Below are positions 10,953 to 22,474 of a stretch of 64,000 nucleotides of DNA, piece after piece (the first letter of the stretch is position 1; every line of letters starts with the position of its first letter). A program made the position numbers and the translations under genes. This DNA comes from Ridgeia piscesae (Eukaryota; Annelida; Polychaeta; Sabellida; Siboglinidae), in contig JAODUO010000942.1 in assembly GCA_025642075.2 (NCBI GenBank), positions 62,501 to 126,500 of the forward strand. Reading direction: 5' to 3'. The notes beneath the pieces are model-generated. The model saw only the letters and a list, made by a program, of their open reading frames with translations. It was not told where the DNA came from and searched no databases.

Positions 10953-11560
10953 CATCACCATTCCACAAACAACACTTGCTTGTCATCACCATTCCACAAA
11001 CAACACTTGCTTGTCATCACCATTCCACAAACAACACTTGCTTGTCATCACCATTCCACAAACAACACTTGCTTGTCATCACCATTCCACAAACAACACT
11101 TGCTTGTCATCACCATTCCACAAACAACACTTGCTTGTCATCACCATTCCACAAACAACACTTGCTTGTCATCACCATTCCACAAACAACACTTGCTTGT
11201 CATCACCATTCCACAAACAACACTTGCTTGTCATCACCATTCCACAAACAAGAGTTGCTTGTCATCACCATTCCAAAAACAAGAGTTGCTTGTCATCACC
11301 ATTCCACAAACAACAGTTGCTTGTCATCACCATTCCACAAACAACAGTTGCTTGTCATCACCATTCCACAAACAACAGTTGCTTGTCATCACCATTCCAC
11401 AAACAACAGTTGCTTGTCATCACCATTCCACAAACAACATTGCTTGTCATCACCATTCCACAAACAACAGTTGCTTGTCATCATCATTCCACAAACAACA
11501 TTGCTTGTCATCACCATTCCACAAACAACAGTTGTTCATCATTACCATCCACAAACAGTC
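10953..11560. repeat. 31-bp minisatellite, about 19 copies
   Basis: The unit ttgcttgtcatcaccattcc plus acaaacaacac repeats in tandem. The first half carries 'caacacttgc', the second half 'caacagttgc', and two transitional copies 'caagagttgc', so variants are blocked, as expected from local slippage. It is 3' of T36, within its putative 3' UTR or the next intron. Open frames over it are artefacts. Confidence 0.95.
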
Positions 11561-11769
11561 CAAGTATCACTCCACATTAGAAACAACGTCAGTCTGCACA
11601 GAGACCAGCCAACAACACCTGCCATTACAAACCACTTTATATGCATTTCAAAGTGAGACGTTTGTGAAACATCAACATGACATGTTTATCAAAGTGACAT
11701 GATCACATGTGTTCGTGAAACATCAACAGTCAACAGACCTAGTGACAGGCAAGAGCCGCGTAGGAGACA

Positions 11770-12117
11770 TCACGGTTGTGTCGGGTGAAACCGGTTCATG
11801 TGTCTCTTCAGCAGATAACTGTAGCTGAACGCCTGCTGACACAGCGAGCAGATGTACTCCTTGCTGCCCGTGTGCGTCACCAGGTGGCCCCTCAGGTTAG
11901 TCGTGGCCGAGAAACCCTTGCCGCAGTACTGACACTTATAGCGGTAGAGGCCGCGGTGGAGTCCTTCATGCTGCCGCAAGCCGCCCGCCGTTGAGAACGT
12001 CTTCTTGCATGTCCCGCAAAAATACGTCTTCCTCTGACGGTACCCCGAGACAGACTGATGGTTGACTGCGCCAGACTGTTGGTTGAAGGCACCAGACTGA
12101 TGGTAAGACTGCTGTGC
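11770..12117 (-). CDS. Terminal exon T36: three-finger C2H2 module with Gln-rich leader
   Basis: The acceptor tgttgtgttgcag|GCA gives 115 residues in phase 0. The first 33 residues are rich in Gln, Ser and His and hold two degenerate copies of a QQSGAxNxQS motif. Fingers start near residues 34, 62 and 90 with helices T,G,G,Q; A,T,N,G; Y,Y,L,R. The third finger ends HMNRFH (Hx4H). It groups with T37 and T38 by the YSYLLKRH helix. Confidence 0.88.
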   Translation of the reverse strand, partial: AQQSYHQSGAFNQQSGAVNHQSVSGYRQRKTYFCGTCKKTFSTAGGLRQHEGLHRGLYRYKCQYCGKGFSATTNLRGHLVTHTGSKEYICSLCQQAFSYSYLLKRHMNRFHPTQP

Positions 12118-12874
12118 CTGCAACACAACAGTCAAGACTGCAGTCTCAGTCTCCCGTCACGGTCCATACTCCACATGCACCTTGTAAAGCCATCACGTTC
12201 CACAGTCCACACAGTCAAATGCACCTTGCTGTGTCTATGTCCACCAACGCGTCAACCCTCCCACATCATCAACCAGACGTGCCACTTGTTCACAAGGACA
12301 AAGCTGTGTCACGCCACTTACAGTGTTGCACTAGTGGCATCAGACATGACAGGTGCTTTAAAGAATCAGCTGTACATGTATTATACTAATCTCTTGACTG
12401 GGTGCATCATGTGGTGCCACTAATCACTACATGTTTCATGGATTTGTTTTGTATTTAGTTCCAATACAACAGATGCAGAGGAGTCAGTAACAGGAAGGAT
12501 AACGGTATTAACAGAACAATATATTAATACATGTATATACATATTTCTTCTTGCTCAATATCAATCTTGCCAAGTGTAACCGGTATTGTCACGACAACTT
12601 TGCGTCTAAATAATGTAAGAAGACGTGGCAAGTATGGTGATGTCCCTCTTATCATTACGAGGTCCACCCCAGTGTTTGTCCAGGACTGTTAGGTGAGGTC
12701 TGAAGACTGACTGCAGACACTTTCTACTGTTTTTGAGAACCCTGAACACCTACTAGAAAAATTATTATTTTCTGCATTTTACATTTTTGATACATTGGTT
12801 GACTGTCAAAGTTAGTGGTCAGAGTTAGTGTCAGTGACACATGCTGTTACAAAAAACTTTGGAGAACCAACCAA

Positions 12875-12875
<1 letters not shown>
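12118..12875. other. Intron upstream of T36
   Basis: No gene is recognised. Open frames here on the plus strand show no family motif. The sequence is moderately AT-rich and runs into the large (GT)n tract. Confidence 0.5.
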
Positions 12876-13345
<470 letters not shown>

Positions 13346-13429
13346 TGGAAGATACTTAAATAATGTTTAGGTGTCTGAACAGATGCAGTCATTGTAGTAA
13401 CTCAACCTGTGCATTCAAGTCAATCGCCA

Positions 13430-13559
13430 CAGATGTATACTACAGGAGATGTATACTACAGGAGATGTATACTACAGGAGATGTATACTACAGGAGATGT
13501 ATACTACAGGAGATGTATACTACAGGAGATGTATAACTACAGGAGATGTATACTACAGG
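13430..13559. repeat. 16-bp minisatellite, 8 copies
   Basis: The unit gatgtatactacagga repeats eight times, with one copy carrying an extra base ('gtataactac'). Confidence 0.95.
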
Positions 13560-14255
13560 GTGTACCAACATAACTGCTATGGCGTGATGCTTTTTTGAGG
13601 TCAATATCAATAGATTTCAACAAAAATAACATAATGGTGTGCGCACGTGCATGTGTGCGCGTCACAGTACAGCACGTGTTGATTTTAATAAGTAACTGAT
13701 ATAATGCCCACTTTACTGTCATTACCTACTGCAGAGTTCTAAAGAACAAGTATTTCCTGGCTATGAATTCATCAACTTGTTAACAATGTATGAAAGTGCC
13801 AGGTAAGTGAAAGAATGTAGGACCTCTGTTTAACAGAACTGGACAATAGCATTCTATGTGCCTCTTCATCAGTTACATTTGCTTTGATCTTGAACTGTCA
13901 CAAGTTATTATGTTAAGTTATGAATGGTCCAAAATAGTCAGTGTTGTTACAAGCTTACCTCAGAAGGATTCTACATTTTTCACAAACCGCCACTGTCAAA
14001 ATTACACAAAACATACAGACCTCAGCACACACAACACCTAGTGTAAATACAAACTGTTTAATGCAACAACTTCAACTCTACAAGTACAGGCACCAACATG
14101 AACATTAACACAACTAAGCGATTTGATGATAAGCATTAGTAGTTCAACATTTGTTAATAAAATTTATGATGAACAGATCCTCCGAGTAATACAAAAGCCC
14201 AACATATACTTCGCACAATTTCTCGACAACCATGCTGTCACAGCAACCTATCTTG
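13560..14255. other. Intergenic/intronic stretch downstream of T35
   Basis: No coding region, RNA gene or named repeat is recognised. On the minus strand this would be the 3' UTR of T35 followed by intron; no AATAAA close to the T35 stop was found. Confidence 0.4.
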
Positions 14256-14693
14256 TTATGCATCATCGATGCTTCTGGTGTGTTGCTCGTGTGACCTACA
14301 CTCAGGGTCACTAGTGGTGTGAACTTTTTCCATGTGTGTCTTCACCATATAACGGTACTTGAACGTCTCAGGACAGATGGGACAGGCGAATGCCTTGACA
14401 CCTGTGTGACGCACCAAATGTCCCTTCAGGTTGGTTGTTGATGAGAACCCCTGTCCACAGTGCTGACAATGATAGGGGTACTGCCCCTTGTGCATGGCGA
14501 CGTGCAGTTTATGCCCCACTCGGCTTACAAAGCGTTTGCCACACACATGACAAATTATTGAATTATCTGCATCCCGTGCCCGAGGGGTATGTTGCTGCTC
14601 CTGTGTGACACCCTCAATCACACGGTGCTCCCACGGGACACTCTGCTGCTGCTGCCATGTGACATGTGGCTCCTGTGTGACAGTCGAAGCTGC
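14256..14693 (-). CDS. Terminal exon T35: three-finger C2H2 module with long leader and tail
   Basis: From the acceptor gcttgtgttgcag|GCA the exon encodes 145 residues in phase 0. A 47-residue leader contains a WQQQQ run. Fingers begin near 48, 76 and 104; helices are S,V,G,L; S,T,N,G; Y,Y,M,T, the last ending HMEKVH. About 20 polar residues follow finger 3, unlike most neighbours, which stop almost at once. It opens the 14-22 kb sub-block, characterised by HxxMH(K/R)G between fingers 1 and 2 and NNLKGH in finger 2. Confidence 0.87.
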   Translation of the reverse strand, partial: AASTVTQEPHVTWQQQQSVPWEHRVIEGVTQEQQHTPRARDADNSIICHVCGKRFVSRVGHKLHVAMHKGQYPYHCQHCGQGFSSTTNLKGHLVRHTGVKAFACPICPETFKYRYMVKTHMEKVHTTSDPECRSHEQHTRSIDDA

Positions 14694-15152
14694 CTGCAAC
14701 ACAAGCAATGGACGCTGAGCTGACAGCCAGGAGACGATCAAATAACTGGTGCACATGTGCCACAATGTCACTGTAACCATACACGTGTCCATCGTCCACA
14801 CACAACTCAAAACTGGTCATCCCAGTAACACACACTGCCTGACAATAGTTCAAAAACATCAAGCACAATGCCTGACGTCTTCTTACCAAACTTTATAAGC
14901 TCTCAAGTAACTGAACGCTGCTGTACAATCAACGGAAATTTCAATATATGTAGCTGTTTGTTTGAAACAGAGATGGCCTCTGCTGATAAACAGCTGTAAT
15001 TCCTTCCTTGGCAGTAGGATCACATGCACTGGTACTTTATGTCACTACATTTACAAACTGACTACATCAGACTACCACGATGATTGGCATGTCTTCTGGT
15101 CGTGTAGACTTGAACACAAAGCTGACACCAATGATCGGCGTCCACTGAAGTA
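14694..15152. other. Intron between T34 and T35
   Basis: No gene is recognised. The bases just upstream of the T35 acceptor resemble those upstream of T30-T33 ('acacaagca'), so the duplicated unit included the 3' end of the intron. Confidence 0.4.
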
Positions 15153-15503
15153 TCAATCATTGGCAGGATGACTTTTCTTCATGTGTTCCTTCAGCGTGTT
15201 GCCGTAGCTGAACCTCTTCTTACAAATGGGGCACATGAATGCCTTTATCCCCGTGTGCTTCGCAAGATGTCCCTTCAGGTTGTTCGTTGCTGCGAACCCA
15301 CGCCCACAGAATTTACAGTAGTATGAATAGAACCCTTTGTGCATTTCCATGTGTTTCCTGTACCCAGACCTGGATGAGAATCGTTTGCCACACTGGCCAC
15401 AAACGCCTCCCTCAGCGGGGCCACTGCTTGCCTTGGCATGAGGCGTGTCGAAGGTTTGAGCACTTGGTGTCTTGGAGATTTGGCGCCGATTGCATGTCTG
15501 TGC
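15153..15503 (-). CDS. Terminal exon T34: three-finger C2H2 module lacking an early Met
   Basis: The acceptor is tgtgttttag|GCA, one of the few ending TAG. The exon encodes 116 residues in phase 0. Finger 1 starts near residue 35 (VCGQCGKRF) and its helix is S,S,G,K; fingers 2 and 3 start near 63 and 91 with A,N,N,G and Y,N,T,E. The first Met lies inside finger 1, so a Met-to-stop search shows only the last two fingers and misses the first. This is strong evidence that translation enters from an upstream exon. The gap to the T33 stop is only 94 bp. Confidence 0.87.
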   Translation of the reverse strand, partial: AQTCNRRQISKTPSAQTFDTPHAKASSGPAEGGVCGQCGKRFSSRSGYRKHMEMHKGFYSYYCKFCGRGFAATNNLKGHLAKHTGIKAFMCPICKKRFSYGNTLKEHMKKSHPAND

Positions 15504-15597
15504 CTAAAACACACACACATTCTGTGTCAGACACTCAGTGCGTGTACAGCTCAGCAAACACAGTTATGAGAACGTGTAGTGTCTCACAATCACGCTA

Positions 15598-15930
15598 TCA
15601 CGACGACGGATGAAACTGTTTTACATGCGCTTTCAACGTGCTACTGTAGCTGAATTTCTTTTTACAGATGAGGCAGGCGAAGTCTTTGATGCCTGTATGC
15701 TGCACCGAATGTCCCTTCAGACTGTTTGTCGACGCGAAACCGCGACCGCAGATCTTGCAGTAATACGGGTAGTGCCCTCTGTGAATGGCAACGTGCAGCT
15801 TCAGCCCGCAATTACTCGTGAAATGTTTGCCACACTCACTACAGCGAAGTTCGCTGCCAGTTGCTTCGTTTGCCATGGCAACTGGCGGCCACTGCATATG
15901 ACGCTGCACCCTGGTGAGACTCGAGCCTGC
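15598..15930 (-). CDS. Terminal exon T33: three-finger C2H2 module
   Basis: The acceptor is acttgtgttccag|GCA, phase 0; 110 residues. Fingers begin near 30, 58 and 86. Helices are S,C,G,L; S,N,S,G; Y,S,T,A. The middle finger has Ser instead of the near-universal Asn at helix +3, shared only with T31 and T22. Finger 3 ends HVKQFH. The sequence between this stop and the T34 acceptor is too short for a conventional 3' UTR with its own poly(A) signal, and no AATAAA is present there. Confidence 0.88.
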   Translation of the reverse strand, partial: AGSSLTRVQRHMQWPPVAMANEATGSELRCSECGKHFTSNCGLKLHVAIHRGHYPYYCKICGRGFASTNSLKGHSVQHTGIKDFACLICKKKFSYSSTLKAHVKQFHPSS

Positions 15931-16234
15931 CTGGAACACAAGTATGATTCTGTGAGGAACTCAGATCTCACTATGCATTGTGCCTTCTATGTGGTGAATG
16001 TGCAGGATCATTATCGCAATTACACCAATGCTACTATAAGATGCATTTTTCTAATTTGCCAAGAATAAATTATAGTTGAGCAACATGTGGCTTGGTCCGA
16101 CATGGGTGAACTAGAACTCATTTAGCCCCTGTAGTAATGGCTACATTATGTTTGACACGATGAGGAACCTTGTCACGCATGAATCTTCCCACACCAATTT
16201 ATTCAGCAGCTGCCTTCCGTTACTTCACAATCAC
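15931..16234. other. Short intron segment upstream of T33
   Basis: Nothing recognisable apart from the conserved intron 3' end. It leads into the 25-bp minisatellite. Confidence 0.4.
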
Positions 16235-17236
16235 CATGAGCGTAGTCCTCACAAAGACACATGAGCGTAGTCCTCACAAAGACACATAAGCGTAGTCCTC
16301 ACAAAGACACATAAGCGTAGTCCTCACAAAGACACATAAGCGTAGTCCTCACAAAGACCCATAGGCGTAGTCCTCACAAAGACACATAAGCGTAGTCCTC
16401 ACAAAGACACATAAGCGTAGTCCTCACAAAGACACATAAGCGTAGTCCTCACAAAGACCCATAGGCGTAGTCCTCACAAAGACATATAAGCGTAGTCCTC
16501 ACAAAGACCCATAGGCGTAGTCCTCACAAAGACATATAAGCGTAGTCCTCACAAAGACCCATAGGCGTAGTCCTCACAAAGACACATAAGCGTAGTCCTC
16601 AAAAAGACCCATAGGCGTAGTCCTCACAAAGACACATAAGCGTAGTCCTCACAAAGACCCATAGGCGTAGTCCTCACAAAGACATATAAGCGTAGTCCTC
16701 ACAAAGACCCATAGGCGTAGTCCTCACAAAGACATATAAGCGTAGTCCTCACAAAGACCCATAGGCGTAGTCCTCACAAAGACATATAAGCGTAGTCCTC
16801 ACAAAGACCCATAGGCGTAGTCCTCACAAAGACACATAAGCGTAGTCCTCACAAAGACCCATAGGCGTAGTCCTCACAAAGACACATAAGCGTAGTCCTC
16901 ACAAAGACCCATAGGCGTAGTCCTCACAAAGACATATAAGCGTAGTCCTCACAAAGACATATAAGCGTAGTCCTCACAAAGACACATAAGCGTAGTCCTC
17001 ACAAAGACACATAAGCGTAGTCCTCACAAAGACACATAAGCGTAGTCCTCACAAAGACCCATAGGCGTAGTCCTCACAAAGACATATAAGCGTAGTCCTC
17101 ACAAAGACACATAAGCGTAGTCCTCACAAAGACACATAAGCATAGTCCTCACAAAGACCCATAGGCGTAGTCCTCACAAAGACATATAAGCGTAGTCCTC
17201 ACAAAGACACATAAGCGTAGTCCTCACAAAGACACA
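16235..17236. repeat. 25-bp minisatellite with dimeric higher-order structure, about 40 copies
   Basis: The basic unit gcgtagtcctcacaaagaca plus cataa alternates over long stretches with a variant ending cccatag, making a 50-bp dimer that has itself been amplified. A third variant has 'catataa'. It lies just 3' of T32, within its putative 3' UTR. Confidence 0.95.
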
Positions 17237-17392
17237 CATTCAGGTGTCTTCAAGCTACTCATCGACAACTGTGCATTGTTCCCACGCAAGTTCTCCACAA
17301 GGAAGAAGTAGTAAAGTTAAGACATTTGTTCGTGCTTTTCTAATCTGTGTTGAACTCTGTCCTGGTTGTGATGTCACTGACGTGTAAACAAG

Positions 17393-17734
17393 TTACCTAG
17401 GGCTATCGGAATGAAACTTATTCATGTGGTTTTTGAGCACGTTGCTGTAACTGAACGCCTCCAGGCAGATGTGACACACGAACGTCTTGATGCCGGTGTG
17501 CTTTGCGAGATGACCCTTCAGGTTGTTTGTCGCCGCAAACCCCCGCCCGCAATAGGGGCACTGATAGGGGTACTGCCCCTTGTGCATCGTGGCGATGTGA
17601 CGCTTGAGCACACTCACCGCCACGAACTGTTTGCAACACTCGTGACACTGATGTCTTGTACTAGCGGCGCCAACTGTCACGGGAACTGCCATCTCGCCTA
17701 CACGACACTGTCCCCTCGTGTACGGTGACACTGT
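17393..17734 (-). CDS. Terminal exon T32: three-finger C2H2 module
   Basis: The acceptor is attgtgttccag|ACA in phase 0 and 113 residues follow. Fingers begin near 30, 58 and 87. Finger 1 ends HIATMH, giving Hx4H where its neighbours have Hx3H, so the register of the next finger is shifted by one residue. Helices are A,S,V,R; A,N,N,G; Y,N,V,N. The T31 stop lies 108 bp upstream on the transcript. Confidence 0.88.
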   Translation of the reverse strand, partial: TVSPYTRGQCRVGEMAVPVTVGAASTRHQCHECCKQFVAVSVLKRHIATMHKGQYPYQCPYCGRGFAATNNLKGHLAKHTGIKTFVCHICLEAFSYSNVLKNHMNKFHSDSPR

Positions 17735-17842
17735 CTGGAACACAATTATGCTTCAGTCAGGCATACAAGCATCATAACGGAGACAGTCAAAGGCACGATG
17801 ACGACTAAAGTGCTACTGCTTTGCCTCAATTGGTCGACCCGT

Positions 17843-18166
17843 TCAGGACGCATGCTCTGGGTGGAACTGTTTCACGTGCGCCGTCATTGAGCTGCTGTAA
17901 CTAAAACTCCGCTTGCAGATGTGACAAACAAATGCCTTGACACCAGTGTGACGCACCAGATGTCCCTTCAGACTGTTCATTGACGAACATCCGCGACCAC
18001 AGATCTCACAGCGATACTGATACTCCCCCTTGTGCATGGCCACGTGCCGCCGAAAGCCTATCTCTGTCGAGACACACTTCCCACACTCACTACAACGAAA
18101 TTCACCCCTAGCTGCATCGGCCGGAACTGGTGGCCGGCACATAAGCCTCCCCCTGGTGAGCGCTGC
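17843..18166 (-). CDS. Terminal exon T31: three-finger C2H2 module with altered core residues
   Basis: The acceptor gcttgtgtttcag|GCA gives 107 residues, phase 0. Fingers begin near 25, 53 and 81. The conserved core Phe is Val in finger 1 (CGKCVS) and Cys in finger 2 (CGRGCS), which could weaken folding of those fingers. Helices are T,I,G,R; S,N,S,G; Y,S,S,A. All zinc ligands are intact. The extra cysteines make oxidation or alternative ligands conceivable. Confidence 0.87.
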   Translation of the reverse strand, partial: AALTRGRLMCRPPVPADAARGEFRCSECGKCVSTEIGFRRHVAMHKGEYQYRCEICGRGCSSMNSLKGHLVRHTGVKAFVCHICKRSFSYSSSMTAHVKQFHPEHAS

Positions 18167-18734
18167 CTGAAACACAAGCAGGCTTCGGTTAGGCACTAAT
18201 TTCTTGCATAGTGGCCGTCACAAGGTTAACTCAACATTACTGGTTTTGTGCTGAAGGAACATGTGTGGACTTTACTCAGCCACGCGCATCAAGATAACTG
18301 TCATCAGACAACTATCATTAAGCGCAGCAGTTCCTCCTTTTCAAACTGCAACTATCCCTCTTTTTTTAAACTATTTCCACAGACATTCGTTGCACTGTAA
18401 ATAAACCTGTACTACAATATAAACTGTGGCCAGGGCATTAATACTACAGCTGTACCATGGTGTGGACTGTGGAGGCATCATCCAAACATACTGTGATGTG
18501 TTCGTTCAAACGTCAAACACAAATCAACTCTACAAATGTGTGCTAATACTTATAATGAAAGATTAGTATCACAGTGTCACTGTAAAGCAACACGTCAGCA
18601 GCTGCACATTCAATCCATTGGCGTCCACTCTGAATGGTGTGACCGTACGAGGCGACATATTTGTGTTTGTACGTCTGTACACAGTTCTTGTGACACCTCT
18701 ACCCCGCGGTCTCGCCTTGTCTTGGCGCCATCAA
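18167..18734. other. Intron between T30 and T31
   Basis: No gene is recognised. Plus-strand open frames overlap the T30 exon as shadows. Confidence 0.4.
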
Positions 18735-19043
18735 TCACACCCTACCATGTTGCTTTCGCATGTGTTCTTTCAACACCTGTCCATAGGTGAACTTCTTCTT
18801 GCAGATGTGACACATGAATGCCTTGACGCCCGTATGCTTAGCCAGGTGGCCCTTCAGGTTGTTTGTGGCTGCGAACCCCTGCCCACAGTACTGGCAGTGA
18901 TAGGGGTACAGCCCCTTGTGCATGTCTGTGTGCACGCGCAGTGTCGTTACGCTGGAGTAATATTTGCCACACTCCATGCACCGGTGTTTCCCACTCAGTG
19001 TGTCCTGGCCAACCAGTGTCCTTGCGTGTGTCCCTGACACTGT
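18735..19043 (-). CDS. Terminal exon T30: three-finger C2H2 module
   Basis: The acceptor gcttgtgttgcag|ACA is in phase 0; 102 residues follow. Fingers start near 22, 50 and 78 with helices S,T,T,V; A,N,N,G; Y,Q,V,E. The core aromatic of finger 1 is Tyr. Finger 3 ends HMRKQH. An upstream in-frame Met at 19118 would lie in the intron and is not needed. Confidence 0.88.
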   Translation of the reverse strand, partial: TVSGTHARTLVGQDTLSGKHRCMECGKYYSSVTTLRVHTDMHKGLYPYHCQYCGQGFAATNNLKGHLAKHTGVKAFMCHICKKKFTYGQVLKEHMRKQHGRV

Positions 19044-20313
19044 CTGCAACACAAGCAGTCCGCGCTCGGTCAGATGCTCAACCCTCACCAACAATATGCT
19101 CAAAACTGACAGCTCCATAAAGCTTTATGGCACTCAGAGTGCCAAAGTTCTACAATACTGGACACTACCTTATTACAGGATCACAATGTGATATCACCAG
19201 ATCGTGTTCTTACAGTAGAGCTTTTTACACATGTCCTAAGAGGATCTGTTCGAATCTGTCCATCTGTCATTTGGACAGGATAAATCTATTTACGATGGGT
19301 GTAAATTTGTGTGAGGTGTCAACGCATGCGTTGTAGTGGTAGGTGACAGATAACCAGTCAACTGACACAGCATTTGTGAGAAAACTGGTTAACCAGTCTG
19401 CCACCAGCAACAAACTGTAACTTTATTAGAAACTGTCTGCACAACTGTCAAGTACCTGTACATACAACATATTGTCAACACCATTAACCCACATATTGAA
19501 ATCTAAAACATATTGATGTGTCTTGCTAATGCATGACTTTGTCTCATGGATGAAGAGGCCTTTACAGACCGACCGGAATATTTGAGATTTCAATATGTGG
19601 ACTGTATAGTACTGATAGCAATGGTTTTATATATCAGACAATACTGCAACTACCAACTGGTAAGTCTTAATCCAGTAAGACACAGAAAAAGTAGATACCC
19701 AACATGGCTACGTACAAAATGAATGGTCAAATTACACTGTACGTACATAGATTTAGAATACCTCCGGTAGGTATAAAAACAAGCCTTCTTCATCAGTATC
19801 ATGCCATAAGTTCCGTTATCCATAAAGATGTCTGAGTATTAAACACTGTCTATATACAGTAGATTGAACCAATCACAACTACCAACAAGAAAGCAAACTG
19901 AACTCTGCTGCAATAACTTACATACAGAATACATGAACACTGGCAAACTGAACTGTGACAACTGTCAAATGCAACTTTCCCCAGTACGATGTAGGAACCA
20001 ACTATTTGGAACCATGTCCAACACAATCCAGCAACATAAGTTACAGGCAATCCTTATTAAAACTACCTTACAATAATTACGGTCATTATTCATGGAAATG
20101 TCAAGACATCTTTGTTTAGGTTTTCATAAACATAACCCTGCAAAAATACGACGCAACAGCCATAGCACAGCCAGCGTCTACCCACAGGAAACCTTTCTTC
20201 TCGCATCCAAGCCACACGGTTCATCTCAGTTTCAATATAGTGTTGGTTGCATCACGCAGGTGTCTCATACACAAGTGAAGACAGAGATCTGTCGGATGTC
20301 ACATCTACTTCAA
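19044..20313. other. Intron/3' flank between T29 and T30
   Basis: No gene is recognised. A minus-strand AATAAA (complement of tttatt) is at 19422-19427, about 0.9 kb beyond the T29 stop, and could serve T29. Around 19680-19800 there is no named repeat. Confidence 0.4.
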
Positions 20314-20652
20314 TCACACCGCTCCGTCTGAGTGGAATCGCTTCATGTGTGCCTTCAACGGAGTACTGTAGCTAAACTCCTTCTTACAAATCTGACACAC
20401 GAATGCCTTGATGCCCGTGTGCTTCACAAGATGTCCCTTCAGGTTGTTCGTCGCTGCAAACCCCCGCCCACAGTACTGACAGTGATAGGGGTAGTTGCCC
20501 TGGTGAATAGCCATGTGCAGCTTCAGCCCGAAGTTCGTCGTGAAGGTTTTGCCACATTCACTACAACAACGTCGCATGCGAGCGGCATCACCTGGCATGA
20601 CAACTGGCATTGGGTACATGCCAGGTCGTTGATGTGCCTGTGCCACCACTGC
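20314..20652 (-). CDS. Terminal exon T29: three-finger C2H2 module
   Basis: The acceptor is gcttgttttccag|GCA, phase 0; 112 residues. Fingers begin near 30, 58 and 86. Helices are T,F,G,L; A,N,N,G; Y,T,P,A; a Pro at helix +3 of finger 3 is unusual and may bend or weaken that helix. Finger 3 ends HMKRFH. The leader is Met/Pro/Ala-rich. Confidence 0.88.
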   Translation of the reverse strand, partial: AVVAQAHQRPGMYPMPVVMPGDAARMRRCCSECGKTFTTNFGLKLHMAIHQGNYPYHCQYCGRGFAATNNLKGHLVKHTGIKAFVCQICKKEFSYSTPLKAHMKRFHSDGAV

Positions 20653-21934
20653 CTGGAAAACAAGCATTCCTTGGTCAGATGCTCATGTCTTGCAAGGTTT
20701 GATGACGGTATACAAAAGATTTCATAACAGAACTTTCTCTAGGTACATGTAATATGTATGTGACGATTCCACAAATGTGTTGAACATTTTAAATTCGTAC
20801 ACAAATTAATGGATATTTCTAGTACTGAGATATTTGCCCTGAGTTTGTCACCAAGTAGGCCCTACTAGCTGTATTTGTAATGACAGTTAGTTGAATAATT
20901 TAGTGTTTATGAAAGCACTACAAGGAGCTGGCATAGTTTGTGGTTGTACTTCGATGGTCAATTCTCATCGATGCTAATCATGAGTCACTAGAACTGGCAG
21001 CTGCTGATGACATAAAGCCACAATCAATCGCATAACAAACAAATCTAATGCTAGTATTTACCAGAACAACAATTTAGATAATCATCAAACAACAGCATAC
21101 AAGTACATGACTGTGACTGTTACTATAAAAATATGTATTAACACTGTCGCCGTTTTTTGTTTTTGTAGTAGACATTTTCCATAACAACTAATTATTTCCA
21201 TACTAACTAATAATGCTTATTTACAGCCTGCTGATATGTCACTCATTGTAACTATCTTAACAGCATAGCTGTTTTTATACACATAACCATACATACGTCG
21301 TCAAAATGACATGGAACAACATTTCGACCTATTCCTGCATACTACACTATGACGTGACTATGACCATAGCCCACCTGTAGACTGACCTGGCACGTGTAAA
21401 CTACTCACTAAAGAATGATGCCGCAAGCTGATTATGTAACACAATAAACATGTCTACTAAGTCACATTTTATTAAAATACAACACAACTCAAACACAATG
21501 AATCTGTCCTGAATGTTTTGCTGTGAAAATATTTTAGAAATACCTTTTCACTTTAAAGGAATTAAGCACTTGGAGGATGGTAAGAAATACTAATTAATAA
21601 AGAGCAGTACAGATTAGATATGAGAGGTTTCATTCTGACAGAGGGCTGGATGGAACAAATTACCTAAGTACTGACTGTGTATACGCAGCAGTCTTATAAT
21701 ACAGGAATAAATATCTCTAGGAGGTTTGGTTATATCCAGAAAAGACAATATTCTGGACATGTGATAATGTTCCTTGTCCATTTGCTTCTGCTTGGTATGG
21801 TTGTCTTGTTACTACATTAGTCATCTGTTCACTATTCAGTAATACGTCATTAGACACATCAATAGTTTCATTTCTTCTGCAGCTCTAATCATAAACACAT
21901 TGTTGTGGCTGTGACGTGTATCGAGGTGTATCTG
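20653..21934. other. Intron/3' flank between T28 and T29
   Basis: No coding region is recognised. A minus-strand AATAAA is at 21468-21473, about 460 bp beyond the T28 stop, a plausible cleavage signal for that isoform. The rest is AT-rich unique-looking DNA. Confidence 0.4.
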
Positions 21935-22279
21935 TCACGGAGCACTGTCAGAGTGAAAGTTCCTCAAGTGTACTTTCAACACGTTGCTGTAACCGAACGC
22001 CTTCTTACAGACGTGGCACACGTACGTCTTGACGCCGGTGTGCTTTGCGAGATGTCCCTTCAGGTTGTTTGTCGCCGCAAACCCCCGCCCACAGTACGGG
22101 CACCGATAGGGGTAATGCCCCTCATGCATCGCCATGTGAACCCTCAGGGTACCGTCACTCGCGAACTGTTTGCCACATTTGCTACACCGTCGTCTCAGAG
22201 TCAGCATGTCAACACTGACGGGAAGTGGCGACTGGTACTGGTACATAGGGGCCTGACTTCTGGGGTACGGCAACAACCC
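21935..22279 (-). CDS. Terminal exon T28: three-finger C2H2 module
   Basis: The acceptor is gcttgtgttccag|GGG, phase 0; 114 residues. A Tyr/Pro/Gln-containing leader precedes fingers at about 32, 60 and 88. Helices are S,G,T,V; A,N,N,G; Y,N,V,V. Finger 3 closely resembles that of T32 (FxYSNVLKxH), pointing to a recent common origin or gene conversion. Finger 3 ends HLRNFH. Confidence 0.88.
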   Translation of the reverse strand, partial: GLLPYPRSQAPMYQYQSPLPVSVDMLTLRRRCSKCGKQFASDGTLRVHMAMHEGHYPYRCPYCGRGFAATNNLKGHLAKHTGVKTYVCHVCKKAFGYSNVLKVHLRNFHSDSAP

Positions 22280-22474
22280 CTGGAACACAAGCACGCTTTC
22301 ATCAGACGCCCCGCCCCGTAACACGGTTACAAGCACATGTTTCTACTTTGACCTAACTGACAGGGAAACTGTATGGATGCAACTGACAGGACCACCATGT
22401 GGACTAAATCCACACATATGTAATGGAATACACATACAATAACGTGTTCCTAAGGCATCCAGAGAGCGCAAGAC

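Noticed and set aside
10946..11702. Three overlapping plus-strand frames of about 190-240 codons
   Set aside because: All derive from the 31-bp minisatellite.
16235..17236. Regular repeats resembling a CRISPR array
   Set aside because: Units are contiguous with no unique spacers and the context is eukaryotic; it is a minisatellite.
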